NCBI RefSeq assembly: GCF_002775205.1
Contig: NC_036444.1
Coordinates: 6,180,501 to 6,244,500 of the forward strand
DNA length: 64,000 bases
From: Xiphophorus maculatus
Taxonomy: Eukaryota > Chordata > Actinopteri > Cyprinodontiformes > Poeciliidae
Direction of reading: 5' to 3'
The stretch's first letter is position 1. Each line of letters starts with the position of its first letter. The translations under genes and the position numbers were made by a program. The notes beneath the pieces were generated by a model that was given only the letters and a program-made list of their open reading frames with translations, was not told where the DNA came from and did not search any database. Shown in pieces: positions 32,501-60,829 of the stretch.

Positions 32501-35412
32501 TGCACGGTCCAGGCCTGCGCTTTTACAAGGATTTCCTTCTGGGTGGAGGAGGGTAACGTCTTCTAGCTCCGTTTGTTAAAACCGCTGGATGAGTTCAGTT
32601 TAGTTCTTCGCCGTAGCGGAGCCGCGTCCGCATTGGTTGTGCAGCGCACTGCGCATGTTACGGTCTAATTAATCTCTGCACCGTTATTTATTTCCGCAAG
32701 ATAAACTCCAAACTCCTCTGTTTAGACTATAAATGGATTAACACAGCATTGCATTCTCGTTAGTTTTCTCTGTTTTGTATTTTATGGAAAATTAAACGCG
32801 CCATTTCTACCAAAGCCTTGGGATGCGCTTCCTAACCAGACGCTCCAAAGCGTCCGGTCCAGAACTCAACACGCTGTCAGCTCCCGGTCAGAAAGACGCC
32901 TTTAGTTCAGTGTCCACGAGATGATATCCAGAAAGGGGTTTTTATTGACTGATTTTACTCACCTCTGCGATGAAATCTTTGGTTAAAGTCTATAATGTCT
33001 GCCTATGCGCACCAATCAGCGGTGTTAATTATAACCTGTCAAATGACCAAACGGGCTTCAAATTTTCCGGTCGTTTAAAAAAAATAACCGATCAAATACG
33101 GAAAATATTCCGTTAACGCGACCTTTCGCTGTAACTAACAATTATTTTAGTAATCGATTATTCTGGTGATTAACCAGATTTTAAAAATTGCCACATTTTA
33201 CATCAACAACTTAAGCCTTTTTATACAATATTATTCATATGTTAAAAGACTCAAATAAATAATTTAAATCAAATTTTTTTAAAATTATTTATTGGCTAAA
33301 AAGCCACAACATAACACTCATTTAGTGAACACTTAATTATTTGCACAATTATTTGCGGAAACTTATTTACAGACAAAGTGTTTTGTCTTAAATGCAAAAT
33401 GTTTATTTTTTGTAAAGATTTGGTTTAACTACTGCTCTGACTGTTGATCTTTCCATAAATGACATTTTTTGAGTCTGTGTGCTCAGATTAACGATTAACC
33501 GCTTACTAGATTAATTGACAATTACTTCAATAATCGATTTATTACAACTAATTGTTTCAGCCCCATTAATAATAACATGAAGGCGATGAACATCTACCTG
33601 ACGTCTATGTCCACTCCCTCGTTTTTACACTGCTGAATGGCTTTAATCACTGTCTCAATGTAACTCTTTTTTGTTAGTCCTGGAATAAAAAAAGCATCAT
33701 AAACCAAAGTTAGATTCTAAGCAGTGAAACATTATGCCAAAGTATCTGAATCCATCTTTAAGATTCGTACTGGTGTGATTCTCTTCCCTCGGTGTGCTTC
33801 TGAGCTCAAGATATTTGACATTATCAGCTGCAAACTCTTTGATAACATCCGTCGCCACCTTGATTAGAAATAAAAAAAAAATCTGTGAGTGGAAATCTGG
33901 AAAATGTATTTTAAATAAAAGTTGTTTTACTAAAGATCCGCGCTCACCATCAGAATATCCTCCTCCGTGTCCACCAGTTTGTGGATTACCTTGAAGACCT
34001 CAAAACATCTGCAAACATGGAAGTAAAATGTAGATATCTGATGTTGTAGAATGAGATAATGAATAACAACTTAACACGACTTTAAATTATCAACGTCACA
34101 AAAAACTGGTGTTATAGCAGCTGCGTCTCCATGATCAAACCACAAAACTAACCTTGTTCATCACGGTTATAATCAGCACCCTTTACATATAGATGTATTA
34201 AAAGAGCTTATGATAAGTTAATCTTTTATTGCAGGATCGTAATATAAGTCTGAAAAATCCAGTAAGTTTACCTCACTAAGCAGTGCAGCCTCTTTTATCA
34301 GAGGTAAAATAATTTTTTTAATAAATTTTTCTAAGTGTGAGATCTGTTATATTAACCTCCTGTGGTGATAAGTGTGTATTTGTACAATGCAGTATGAGGG
34401 CCAGTGTAGATAAAATAAACGGAGGAGTAAATTTCCACCAAAAAACTCTGAAAGCTGTTAATTAATCTCAGAGATTTTCTAGAAAAAACATGGAAAATCA
34501 TGAGCTCCAAAAGTCAAAAATGTCAAGTAAGAAGAATTAGAAATTTTGAGATTAAGCTCAGAAATTTTCCAGAAAAAAACTTGAAACTATTTAATCTCAA
34601 ATCTAACGAATTTTCAGATTAAAATAACTTTTTTTTTTTTTTTTTAGAAAAGAATTTGGATGTTTCCTGGGTTTGTAAAATCGAATATTTTCGACTTTTG
34701 GAAATTTTCTGTGTTTCAAAAGATAAAAATGTTGGATTTTTGGATTTCAGAAATGTCCAAGTTTTTTCTAGAAGCTTTCTTAGAATAATTTCGAGATTTC
34801 TGATTTCTTTTTTCACGCAAATGTTTGACTTTTCGAGTCCGATGTTTTCTAACAAAAAAAAATAAATCTGAGATTAAACTAAAAATGTCTGAGTTTTTCT
34901 CGCAAATTTTCGACTTTCTGAGCCCGGAAAATTTCAAAATGTTTCTAGAAAATTTCAGAAATAAATCTCAACATATCTCTCTTTTGATATGGGGAGGTAT
35001 GGGCGAATATATATATAATTTTTTATTTTATTTTATTTTGTGGCCCTAACACGCCGCCGTATATTTGCGCTATAATCTAGGCTAATGTATAATTTACATC
35101 CTTACTCGTCCAGTGTCCTCCGCTGGCCTTTGCCGATGGCCGTCATGCTGTGTTCAATGTTGAGGTGCGGTTTCCGCCGGATGAGCTTCTCCATAGTCTG
35201 GACGCTCACCGATCCGTTCAGGTGAGCATGAAGCTCCTGTTCACAGATCAAAACGCTGACGTTAGCGTTGTAAAGCAAACAACACACTCCTGCTGTTTTT
35301 CCTCATCAGCTTCTCCCAAAACATTTTTCTTCTTCTCGTAAAACACAACAACATTACAGAGTTCCCTTACCACCTTCGGTAGATCCTTATAAAACTCAGC
35401 ATTATCGTCCAT
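29537..35412 (-). CDS. mapda: N6-methyl-AMP deaminase (adenosine deaminase-like)
   Basis: Cytosolic zinc hydrolase of the adenosine deaminase family. It converts N6-methyl-AMP, from turnover of modified RNA, to IMP. Exons in transcript order: 35412-35371, 35236-35106, 34008-33948, 33858-33771, 33679-33598, 32021-31895, 30743-30663, 30589-30451, 30366-30266 and 29746-29537 (stop). These total 1062 bp, 353 aa; human is 355 aa. Metal and catalytic motifs are intact: HAHLNGS (H17, H19), SLHMAE (H201, E204), RIGHGTF (H225) and TDDKGVF (D286, D287). The chosen ATG (MDDNAEFYKDLPKV) has G at -3 and +4. Also known as adal. All introns are GT-AG; intron 5 (32022-33597) is filled by two transposons. Tail to tail with nat10. 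Confidence 0.96.
31071..31435. repeat. Foldback family copy 7
   Basis: ACTCTGCAAACACACAAAATC to TTTTTGCAGTG in mapda intron 6. Confidence 0.8.
31461..31880. repeat. Foldback family copy 8 plus end fragment
   Basis: CACTGTAAAAACATAAAATC to TTTTTTGCAAAG at 31848, followed by an orphan left-end fragment ACTGCAAAAACACAAAACCT at 31861-31880. The fragment lies 13 bp past the mapda splice donor at 31893-31894. Confidence 0.75.
32076..33125. mobile_element. DNA transposon remnant, ~1.05 kb, in mapda intron
   Basis: The left end AGAGGTCCCGCTAGAC and the right end GTTAACGCGACCTTT are imperfect inverted repeats. Just inside are CCGTCATTTTGACCG and CGGTCGTTT...AACCGATCAAATACGG, also mirrored. The interior is GC-richer than its surroundings, with no conserved ORF. 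hAT-like is a guess. Confidence 0.5.
33126..33570. mobile_element. hAT-like remnant related to 11899-12500
   Basis: Shares GACATTTTTTGAGTCTGT, AACGATTAACC and AATAATCGATT, and ends AATTGTTTCAGCCCC, like the element at 11899-12500. It abuts the preceding element. Confidence 0.55.
34420..35045. repeat. 'TTTTCTAGAAAA' repeat family, copy 2 (long)
   Basis: About 620 bp of CTCAGAGATTTTCTAGAAAA, TTTCGACTTTTGGAAATTTTC and similar strings in mapda intron 2. It ends at TGGCCCTAACACGCC. Open frames of up to 78 codons here are by-products of the repeat. Confidence 0.5.
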
Positions 35413-35600
35413 CTCACAGTAAAATCACAGCCGGAGTCTCGGTCTCCAACTATTCCTGTCGATATTTTCAGTGCACGTTTTCCCGATGCACCTCGTGCAA
35501 CAAAGAAATCCTTCCCTCATTCCGCAGCTCAGTTCCGGGACCCTCAGCGAATCCCCTCCTTTTTTATTCGTCCTTTCGGAAATCTTTAATTCTGTTCAAG
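35413..35600 (-). promoter_or_regulatory. mapda: Probable mapda promoter/5' UTR
   Basis: GC-richer, CpG-containing sequence directly upstream of the mapda start, without TATA. Inferred from position. Confidence 0.4.
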
Positions 35601-36447
35601 AAAACTATATGAAAGAAAACGTAATGTAATAATATTCTACATAGTTGCAGTAAATGCTTATAGCTTAACAGAAGTAGAGAAAATGTTGTTCATGTTTCTG
35701 GTTTGTAATACTTCACTTTTTAAGACTTTATTTCATTCATCTTGTTTTGCCCTTAAACTGCAGATTATAACTTGTGGTTCCTACATTAGTATGTCTGCTT
35801 TAGGTGATAAGGTGTCTTCTTTGCTTTCATCATATATTAGGGAAATATTTTTGTACTCTGAAAAACTCAGTTGAAGCTTCTATTTCAATCATTTAACATA
35901 AACAATATTGATATTTACTGCAGTAGCACTACGTGTCTTTCTCTTTTTACTTCCCTTTTTATTTTTGATGTTTGTGTTCACCATTATTGTGTGTAAATTT
36001 AGTTTCCTCTTTATTTTTGGTAGGTATTCACTGCCAACAGCATCAGTGTTTGTGTCTCTTTTGTGCCCTGTCGATTCCTGGTGGGTTGAGGCAGATGGCT
36101 GGTCATATTAACCCTCTTTTTGGATGTTTCTTCCTGTTAAATATGAATTGTTCCTCTTCACTGTCCCCCTGTGCTTGCTCAGAATCAGGGAGATTGCGCT
36201 GAAGTGAGAATAAAATGTAATCTGCTAGATTTCTTAGGATTTATAAACTTTTAACTTATTGTCTTTGTCTTATCTGCTGACTTTGCTGTTTATATAAATA
36301 CACTGACTTTCTCTAAGTTGGAACAAGTTTGTCCTTTATTTTTGTATCAAAGTTTTTGCATCATAATCTATTATTTTACCCCAGCTGACCTTCCCATAGG
36401 AGGCTTCATTCTTGGGGTTAAATGTCTGTCAAAAGACAGAACAGCCA
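35601..36447. other. mapda-csk intergenic, with LINE 3' fragment
   Basis: AT-rich. About 36090-36310 resembles the 3' UTR of a teleost LINE: GTTTCTTCCTGTTAAA, CTCTTCACTGTCCCCCTGTG, CTTGCTCAGAATCAGGGAGA, AATAAAATGTAATCTGCTAG, plus strand. No gene. Confidence 0.45.
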
Positions 36448-36600
36448 GAGTTGGGTAGTAATTAATTACATTTACTCAATTACATTTACTTGAGTAACTG
36501 TTTTTGAAAACAATGAACCTTCAGAAGTATTTTTACTACTTTTACTGGAGTAATATTATTACGAAGTATCTCTACTCTTACTTGAGTAAAATTTCTACCC
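36448..36600. mobile_element. Transposon end, 'AGAGTTGGGTAGTAA' type
   Basis: AGAGTTGGGTAGTAATTAATTACATTTAC followed by TTACTTGAGTAA strings is a common teleost element end. The opposite-facing end TTACTACCCAACTCT is at 42585-42602. csk exons lie between them, so they are separate fragments and not one element. Confidence 0.55.
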
Positions 36601-36644
36601 ACTGAATGAAAAACAAACACGTTTTAACCACAAACACAACTTAA

Positions 36645-36855
36645 GTTGGGAGATTATTTCACTTATAAAAATTTGCAGATATTTTTCCCTGCTTATAAAT
36701 TAATTTATCTGCCAATGGAAGTAGAACTTTTTCATCAATATTAAGAATTTATTTACTTAAAACAAGTCTCTAAATTTAGCGTAAAAGTACTATTAAGTTA
36801 GTTTGTCTTATTTCAAGTGTGCTAAGATATTTGCACTAGAAACTAGACCAGGATT
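36645..36855. repeat. Foldback family copy 9 (right half)
   Basis: GGGAGATTATTTCACTTATA to TTTGCACTAGAAACTAGACC. Confidence 0.7.
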
Positions 36856-37990
36856 ACAGACACCAACAGGAACGCCTGTATCGACGTTTCCTCTCTGACT
36901 TCTGACGGGTCTGAAATTAATATTTCCCTTAAACTCAAAAGTCACATTGATACAGTAGAAAAATTTTGTTCTCTTCCAGTGAAGAAACTCGTCAAACATG
37001 AAGCCTTTTCTGTAAAAGAAACCTTGTAGCAGTAATCCATACTTTTATAACCTCTTGTTTTGGTTACTGTTTTTTTTCAACGAGTTGCTCCTCGGTTTCT
37101 TTCTTACAACTGTTACAAAAATACCACAACTTGATGAATGTCAGAACAAAGGGACATTTCTCCACCTCTGGCATCATTTTACTGACTTTGTTATTCTCTG
37201 AATTCACTTAAAGAATCTTTAGTGTTTACATCTCCATTATATTTATCTAATTCCTCACTACTTACATCTATTTTTAATAAACTTTTATACTGTGATTGTA
37301 TTTTATCTTTAGCTTTATTTTATTTTATTGTCCAGTAAGTTATTAAGTCTCCTTGATTTAAAAGCGCTTCAAATAATTTCAAAGTGGCATGTTTTCTTAA
37401 AACTGTTTTTTTATTGTGGAAAATGGCAGCATGGTACATTTATTCCGATTCAAAATCCAAATAGTTTGTGTCCCCCAAATATTCACACAATAACATGTTT
37501 TTCTGTCAGATTTAGATTTTTGAAGTGAACTTTTTACAGCGGCACAGAAACGTCTTTTTAGATCTGCTTTTTCTTTGACTCACAAATAAACCGAGAAGCA
37601 TTAAACATTATCAGACAAATGAAGCTGTCGTTTCATTTCAGCTCTTTAAACAAAATAATTCAACATTCAAACAATAAGCTGTACCTGGAGACATAAAAAA
37701 TAATAATAATATTAATACATCAAGTAATGAGAAGCAAAATCCTGCTCAAGAGTGTATTTCCCCTTGTGTCTGTTGACAAGTTAAAGGTTGGCACCAATAT
37801 GATGAGGGATATAAAATGGAAAATAATGTGAAAACAGGTTAAGGCAACTGTTCAAAAGAAGGACTTGATGCTATTAAAGTTATTTATTTACTCCAGATAA
37901 AGTGTGGAAAGACACAAACAGCTCAGCCACTGAGACCTGCTGAGTTTGAAACAATCTGACAAGAGGCACGGCAATAAGAAGCAAATGTTT
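36856..37990. other. Intergenic DNA between mapda and csk
   Basis: AT-rich. I see no gene and no repeat I can name. Confidence 0.5.
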
Positions 37991-37991
37991 G

Positions 37992-39025
37992 CACTGCAAA
38001 AAAATCGAAGTCTTACCACGGCCTAGTTTCTAGTGCAAATATCTTAGCACACTTGAAATAAGACCAACGTAAAAGTAACTTTTCAGTAAGATGTCGACGC
38101 TTGTTTTAATTCCTTAACATTGATGAAAATGTACTTGTTCCATTGGCAGATAAATTAACTTATAACATGGGAAAATGTCTTGTTATAAGTTAAATAATCT
38201 GCCAGTGGAACTGGTACTTTTTCATCAATATTAAGGAATTATTTACTTAAAAGAAGCCTCTATATCACATGCGTCAAACTCAAGGCCCGGGGGCCAAATC
38301 CAGCTCGCCACAGCTTCTGATGTGGCCCTCTAGACTCTAGAGAGACACATAACAGAACCATCCAGATAACAATGCTCTTAAATATTATTTTATCAGTCAA
38401 ATAAATTCAATTTTATCTGTTTACTGCCAAATTATATCAAGCAGCCCCTCCACTTTCCTGATGATTATTGTGAAAATTTACGCAAAATAAACAAATTGTG
38501 CACTTTTTTGAGTTTATCGCATAAAAAATATTGGATTCAAGTGACTTTTGACTCCCGCTTGCGGTGTTTCTTACTTCTACGAAACAGCTGCTTCACCCTA
38601 ACATGATGTCAAGTTATAATCCATAATAACTGGTAATAAAAAGATGCATATCCCGTCATGCATAAGTGCAAATATTTCTAAATTAGTACCACGAACACTT
38701 TTGGTTTCTATTGCAAAAATCCCAGAAACAATCGCAAAATCCTGGAGGGACTGAAAAGATGTTCAATATTATTTAATTTTAAGAATTTATTTATATACTT
38801 CAACAGTTTGTTAATGGGTTTTAGCAATAGATTCTGCCACAACCGGCCCTTTAAAAAGCATCCATGGCCTTGATTTGGACCAAAACCAAATTGAGTTTGA
38901 CACCCTTGCTCTATATGTTGCTAAATAAGTTACTTTTAAGTTAGCTTGTCTTATTTCATGTGTACTAAGGTATTTAGTAGAAACTAGACCGAAAATGGTT
39001 GGTAAGATTTTGCGTTTTTGCAGTG
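37992..39025. repeat. Foldback family copy 10, split by a hAT insertion
   Basis: Starts CACTGCAAAAAAATC and ends TTTTTGCAGTG. The halves 37992-38265 and 38909-39025 rejoin cleanly when 38266-38908 and one duplicated octamer are removed, so the hAT element is younger than this foldback copy. Confidence 0.9.
38266..38908. mobile_element. Non-autonomous hAT element with 8-bp TSD
   Basis: 643 bp with inverted ends containing GTCAAACTCAA / TTGAGTTTGACAC, flanked by the perfect 8-bp duplication CTCTATAT (38258-38265 and 38909-38916). The duplication length and terminal CA...TG fit hAT. Relatives are at 59976-60820. Confidence 0.88.
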
Positions 39026-39124
39026 TGGACAGTTGTACTTTACAGTGAAATGCAAAGAAAATGCTTTGATGTTTTATCAGAGTAGCAGTCCTTGCTTTGA
39101 GGAGACAAAACGGACAGCGGGCGA

Positions 39125-55369
<16,245 letters not shown>

Positions 55370-55431
55370 GGTGAGGTTCTTGGATCCTCTCACAGGTGAG
55401 GTGTTCTCCCTGCTACCATCAGAGCTGGTAC
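55370..55431 (-). promoter_or_regulatory. csk: csk 5' UTR part of first coding exon, with uORF
   Basis: The exon starts at 55431 after an AG acceptor, so at least one more 5' non-coding exon exists upstream. It contains a 9-codon upstream ORF: ATG at 55419-55417 and TGA ending at 55390, 20 nt before the csk start. The csk ATG has A at -3. Confidence 0.7.
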
Positions 55432-58000
55432 CTGCAGAGAAGAAGAGAAAAATGAGCAAAACAGGCTCTGCTTGAAAAACCTACAAACCACAAGCAAATT
55501 TCAGAAAGACATTGAATTTGTCCGGCATTATTTTTTCTTTTTAGTCAGCTCAGAGACAATTCAAATCATCCACCGAGTTATCATTTGAATGCACTGTAAA
55601 GACGGATCTGACAATGCTGGTAAAAATAACCTGCTCGTATGAAAAGCAGAACCAACAGGCCTTTTTTTACAATCACACTTTCACAACTAGTGCGCAAGTT
55701 TCCATGACGTAAGCCATGTAAATATAGATTCCATGATTCCAGACAGACTACAAGCACACAGAAATTGATTTTCAGGATTTTAAAAAATGGGAGAAATGTT
55801 GATTTTTGAACATGTTTAGAGAGATAAAACCAAGGCTCAGGTCTCCACCAGCGCTGGACTCCAGACTTGTGATGACCAGACCTTAGGGACTCCATTCCCT
55901 TCAGACTCTGTGCTCCTATCATGCACACACCACCAATCAGACTAGAGGCGTCGTAGTTAAATGTCATGCAAAATACGACCCCGTCCCCTCTCACAGAGCC
56001 CCACTTCCTCTCTTCCTCTTTCAGTTCCCACGAGGAGGTGAAGTAGCTCAACCGTCCGTGGTAAAGGGAAAATTCAGCTCCTAATAATCCGTCACTTTAC
56101 ATGAGGTCACATCCCTCAGCATGTCAGCTTCCTGCATGATATCCCAGAGTCAGAGTCCTGGCTGCTTAGAAACCAAAAAGAAAACATCACAAGTTCCCCT
56201 CTTCATAGCCTGCACTCCCTTCGCTGAAACGTGAATAATTCTGAGAGTTTACTGGTCTTTACTGGTGCAGAACGTAATTCTCACAACGGCTGTCTCTCAC
56301 CATAGTTTCTCTGTAACGGATGTTGACCTCTTGATGCAAAACTGCAGCTGTCTTCTGAGGATCTGGATGCATTTCCTGCCCTCAACACCCCCTCCCTCCT
56401 CATTCTGACTCATCTATAAACCACTACGGCATTTCAGTAACACTAGCTGTTATAATTAAACAGCATTTAAATTTTACACCATAATAATAAGAATTTTTCA
56501 GCCAATAATAGATGGTGTTTTTGGCAACGCTTAATTTGAAGGGGTGTGCATAAGACTGACATAACACCTGCCATGAAGATGGAGGAGTCTTCATGAATGT
56601 TTATGACTGTTGTCATGAAGTGTCATTGGGTAAAAAAAAAAAAAAATGTTACTTTTAATGCAATGTTTCATTAAAACTTGCATTAAAAGTCAATTAAAAG
56701 CTTCAGCTTTGCATTTTTTGGAAAATAATGACACTTTTAATGAAAAGATGCACAAAAAGTTGCATTAAAATTCCTTTAAAAGCTTAAACTTTGCATTATT
56801 TAGTAAATAATAAACATAAACTCGTCCTCAGACACTGTTTGAAAAATTCAACCAAAGTGGGCGGGACCATGAGACGCTGAGGGGCGTGGCCAATGGAGAG
56901 GGTTAAGCTGGGTTGTGGTCATGATGAGGGAAACGCCGTTACTAACTTAGCAACTTGTTGTTGTATTTAGTGACATTTCAGAGCCTTCTAGTGACAAATC
57001 TAGTGACTCTTTTGTACGTTATTGCTGAAAACATGAGAGCCGGGAAAAACTCAACTGCAACAACCATGTTCAACCCAAAAAGGGCAGCACTGAGATGGAT
57101 TTAGGCCAAATATTGCACTTTTAAATTTTAAAATTTGTAAAGAAACATGAAGATAACACCCTTAAGAACCAATTTATATATTTTTTCAGCAAAGAAAGAA
57201 GGTAATTTGTGGTTTTGTTACTCTTTAAGTAGCGCTACATACCACTCTTATTATGAAAGTAGAGCTGAAAGTTTGCTAAGACGCTAACTGTAAGCTCTAC
57301 CCTAGCGGCTAATTAACCAGGAAGTATTAACTTCATATATTCTTGTGATCAGAGTGCCAGTAATAACAATCACTACTATCAAAATAGCAACATACAACAT
57401 ATTACTAAATGTATTACTGGAATACTGCAGGAATTCTTGAGAAATTCAATAATGTACTTTTTTTTTTCCTTTATTGCTGCAAATCAGTTGTATTTTTACT
57501 CGCAGTCATTTATCTTAAATCACAAAGTCACATAAAACTTTAATGACTAATTTAAAACAAATTATAATACTTCACTTAACTGGAAATGAATCATCTTCTT
57601 TGGTGCTTAAAGCGCCCTGGAATGACTCCTGCAGTCAGTTGCACGATATAAACTAAAGTTAATTGAATGCAGATGGCTCCAGCACACCGTCATGACCACG
57701 AAGTGTAAAACCTTCAAGGTTCACATGTTCAACAGACACAGCAAGGTTTCAAATCTTCAGGTTGTTATCACTGATGAGACGGGAACCACAAGATGAGTTG
57801 CAGAATAATTAGTGTTTGGGCTTTCTGCTTCAGTACATTTAGTCTGAAATGGTTGGATAATGGAGGCTGCAGCCACAGGCCAAGTTCAAACGCTAACGTG
57901 AGTCAGTTTATACACTTCCATGATTAAGGACCCTCTATAGCTCAACTGCATTGTGTTTTCTGACATATGAGTTTGAGTAGGTGAAATTAAATAAGAGTTT
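55432..58000 (-). other. csk upstream/5' intron
   Basis: No coding sequence. 56560-56840 repeats the GACTGACATAACACCTGCCA / GTCATGAAGTGTCATTGGGT motifs of the element at 53579-55303, followed by an ATTAAAAG-rich palindrome. Confidence 0.45.
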
Positions 58001-58059
58001 ACCATCATTTTATACACACTAACAAGATATTCTGTCGAATTTCACATCATGATCATCAG

Positions 58060-58560
58060 CTAAACAACTGAATCAGGGCTTGAAATCCTTGAAAAAGCTT
58101 GAATTTGTGTTTTAGAGGTTTGGAAAGTGCTTGATTTCTGTTTAAAGTCCTTGATATTGAAACTATCGTTTTATCATAAAATGCAATCTAACGCTTGATT
58201 ATAAATTTGGAAATTTATTTACAAATTTTATTTACAGCTGAAACCACATATTTTTTATACACCTTTTAAAAAGACATACACACGTTTTTTAATTTTCTCT
58301 CAGTGTCTGAAGTTAAATCAGATTAAACTTTTCTTGTTGTAGGTCAGTTACAAATATTTTTATTTGTTAAATGTCAGAAGACTTAGTAAGAATATTTTTA
58401 GATATTTTTTTGTAACTTTCTTTGCATATTGTGTCTAAGCATTTAATTTTATCATGTAATTTACTTTATCAAGATTTAGTTGGATTTTTCAATGTAATGA
58501 ATATTTACTATTTTTAACGGCTCCATGACTTATTGATCGTATTTTTATTTGATCAACATT
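58060..58560. repeat. Dispersed repeat shared with caprin1 intron
   Basis: AAATCCTTGAAAAAGCTTGA onward. About 58180-58400 matches about 2190-2440. Confidence 0.55.
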
Positions 58561-59189
58561 GCAGATTTGAGACACCATGCTAAAAACATTTCCGTAAATG
58601 TCACAGAAAATACATTTACATGCATTTTTTTAAAATGGAAGAAATTTCATCCAAACTTAAAAGGAGAAGCAGTTCAAGTGGACGACTTTTCCTCAGTAAT
58701 GTAACGTATTCTGATGCTACTCTGTTCAGATCCTCTCTAAAGTGGTGATGATTCACTCACCTCAGAATGTCGAATGCTTCGAGTGGCTACAACAGCAGGG
58801 CAGCCCAACCTATTTGTTAATAAATTAACGCTAATACTTGTTCTTTACCAATTGGAGACAGTTCATGAACTTCCAGCTAAAGATAGTTGGGTAGTAAAAG
58901 TTATTTTAAGCGCGTTTTACCCTTTTACACCAATTATTATGCAACACACAAACAGGTTGACACCATTAGCAGCACACACACTGCAGGAGCAGGTGACAGG
59001 GATTTATAGTGCACAAAACGCACGTCGTTTATATTTAGACCCATGTGAAACCTGCTGATGCTGAAACACGTCGTAATATAAAAGTTAACAGAAATGTTGC
59101 TACTAACATTTAGGAAAGAATCAAAGTGGTCAATATTCAAGAAAACTACAAAAACTAATTTTTTTTGTTTAATTTTCAGTCCAAATTTC

Positions 59190-59490
59190 TTAGACAATTC
59201 ACTTAAAATAACACAAAACTAACAAGTAGCTTTTCAGCTTGTTTTAAATCAATAATTCCTGAATATTGATTTAAAAAGTTCTAGTTTTGACAGAAACTTT
59301 TTCACTTATAAGATGGGAAAAATGTCTTGTAATAAGTTAAATAATCTGTTGACTTTTTTGTCAATATTAAAGAATTATTGGCTTAAAACAAGCTTCTATG
59401 TCTTGCTGTAAATTTAGTCTTATTTCAAGTGTATTAAGATGTTTTCACAAGAAAATAGACAGAAATACTTTGTAAGATTTTGTATTTTTA
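59190..59490. repeat. Foldback family copy 13 (eroded)
   Basis: ACAAAACTAACAAGTAGC, GCTTGTTTTAAATCAATAAT, TAAGATTTTGTATTTTT. Confidence 0.7.
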
Positions 59491-59975
59491 ATTATTATAG
59501 ATGAACAGACAAGGATAATTTTGGGAAAAAATCCAGATAAATTAAACATTTATTTAAAAATGTAATGGGAACTTTGCCCACAAAATAATGTTGATTTCTG
59601 TCGCTCTGGATGTTTTCTCCAGAGAAAAGTTTACATTTTGGAACATGAGTGGATTTGAACTCCATGGAATCACAGCAAGGACGAAATAAATCATCGAGGC
59701 TAAAGCTGCCACACTGTCTTAGATTTAATTTTCAGGAAACTGAATAGATTATTCCAGCAAAAGCTTTTGGCAGCCGAGTGAATCTCCCTTCAGGGAAACT
59801 CACAAGGCGATCATTGTGAGTGGGTCCAGTTTCCACAGACTCGTGTCTCGCTGGGCGTCCATCACCATCAGCCTGGACAGCGAGAAGCTTTAAGGACTGG
59901 AGTGAAAATATGACATATTCTTCTCAAGATAGAGTCCAACTGGGGTGAAACGCTGCCATATTTCATGCTTTAATG

Positions 59976-60820
59976 CCAGAGGTGTCAAACTCATTTTCAT
60001 TTGGGCAGTACTGAAAATCGGAATATTCTTAAAGAGCCGCTTGTCGCATAATATATTGAATTAAAACCATTTAATTTGTTAAAATATCAATAAATATCTG
60101 TTCCCAAAGGATTCTGCACTTTTTAAAATCAAAATTGCAGATTTTGTGGTTCCAATTTAGACATGTTTGTAAGGAATCTTTACAATATTTGTGCTAATGG
60201 ATTATGTAAAACGTGTCAAACTCGAGGCCCAGAGGCCAAATCTGGCCCGCCGTAGCTTTTTATGTGGCCCTCTAGGCTCCAAATTAAATCAATAAGTTCT
60301 TCCAGTTTCTCACAAATCTGTAAAATTCACACAAAATCAACAGATTCCCACATTTTCTTTGGACTTTAGAAACTTAAAACATTGCAGTCACTTAAACACC
60401 AGAAGTTTAACCGACACATTTAACATCACACGCTAGTGTAGATATCGTAAAGATTCCTTAAAAATATTTCTAAATTAGCACCACAAAATCTGCAATTTTG
60501 CTTGCAAAAAAATCACAAAAACGATGACAAAAGGAAAAGCTATTTATTGAGATTTTAACTGTTTAATGGGTTTTTATCAACACATTCTGGCCCAAAATTA
60601 AAATGAGTTTGACATCCCTGATGTTAAATGTGACTTTTTATCACTCGCTGTATTAATTACGTAACTATAACTTGATATCAAGTAAGGCTGAGGCAGCAGT
60701 CACTTATTTGATTTGTAAAAAACTGGAGGGACTTGTTGATGTAATTTAGAGCCTATAGGGCCACATGAAACACTACGACGGGCCAAATTTGGCCCCTGGA
60801 CCTCGAGTTTGACACATGAG
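59976..60820. mobile_element. hAT-like element containing a second one
   Basis: Ends AGGTGTCAAACTC and GAGTTTGACAC are inverted, flanked by near-identical octamers ctttaatg and ttttaatg. Interior GGGCCAAATTTGGCCC near the right end. The second element is nested at 60212-60620. Confidence 0.7.
60212..60620. mobile_element. Nested hAT-like element
   Basis: GTGTCAAACTCGAGGCCC at the left, ATGAGTTTGACATCC at the right, flanked by atgtaaaa and atgttaaa (one mismatch in 8). Same type as 38266-38908. Confidence 0.7.
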
Positions 60821-60829
60821 TTTTAATGG

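Noticed and set aside
34619..35049. Several 69-78 codon ORFs on both strands
   Set aside because: Produced by the palindromic TTTTCTAGAAAA repeat; low-complexity Lys/Phe/Ser composition.
55581..56051. 156-codon minus-strand ORF upstream of csk
   Set aside because: The longest unexplained frame outside the retroelement, but I saw no domain, splice support or codon bias; its composition looks like chance.
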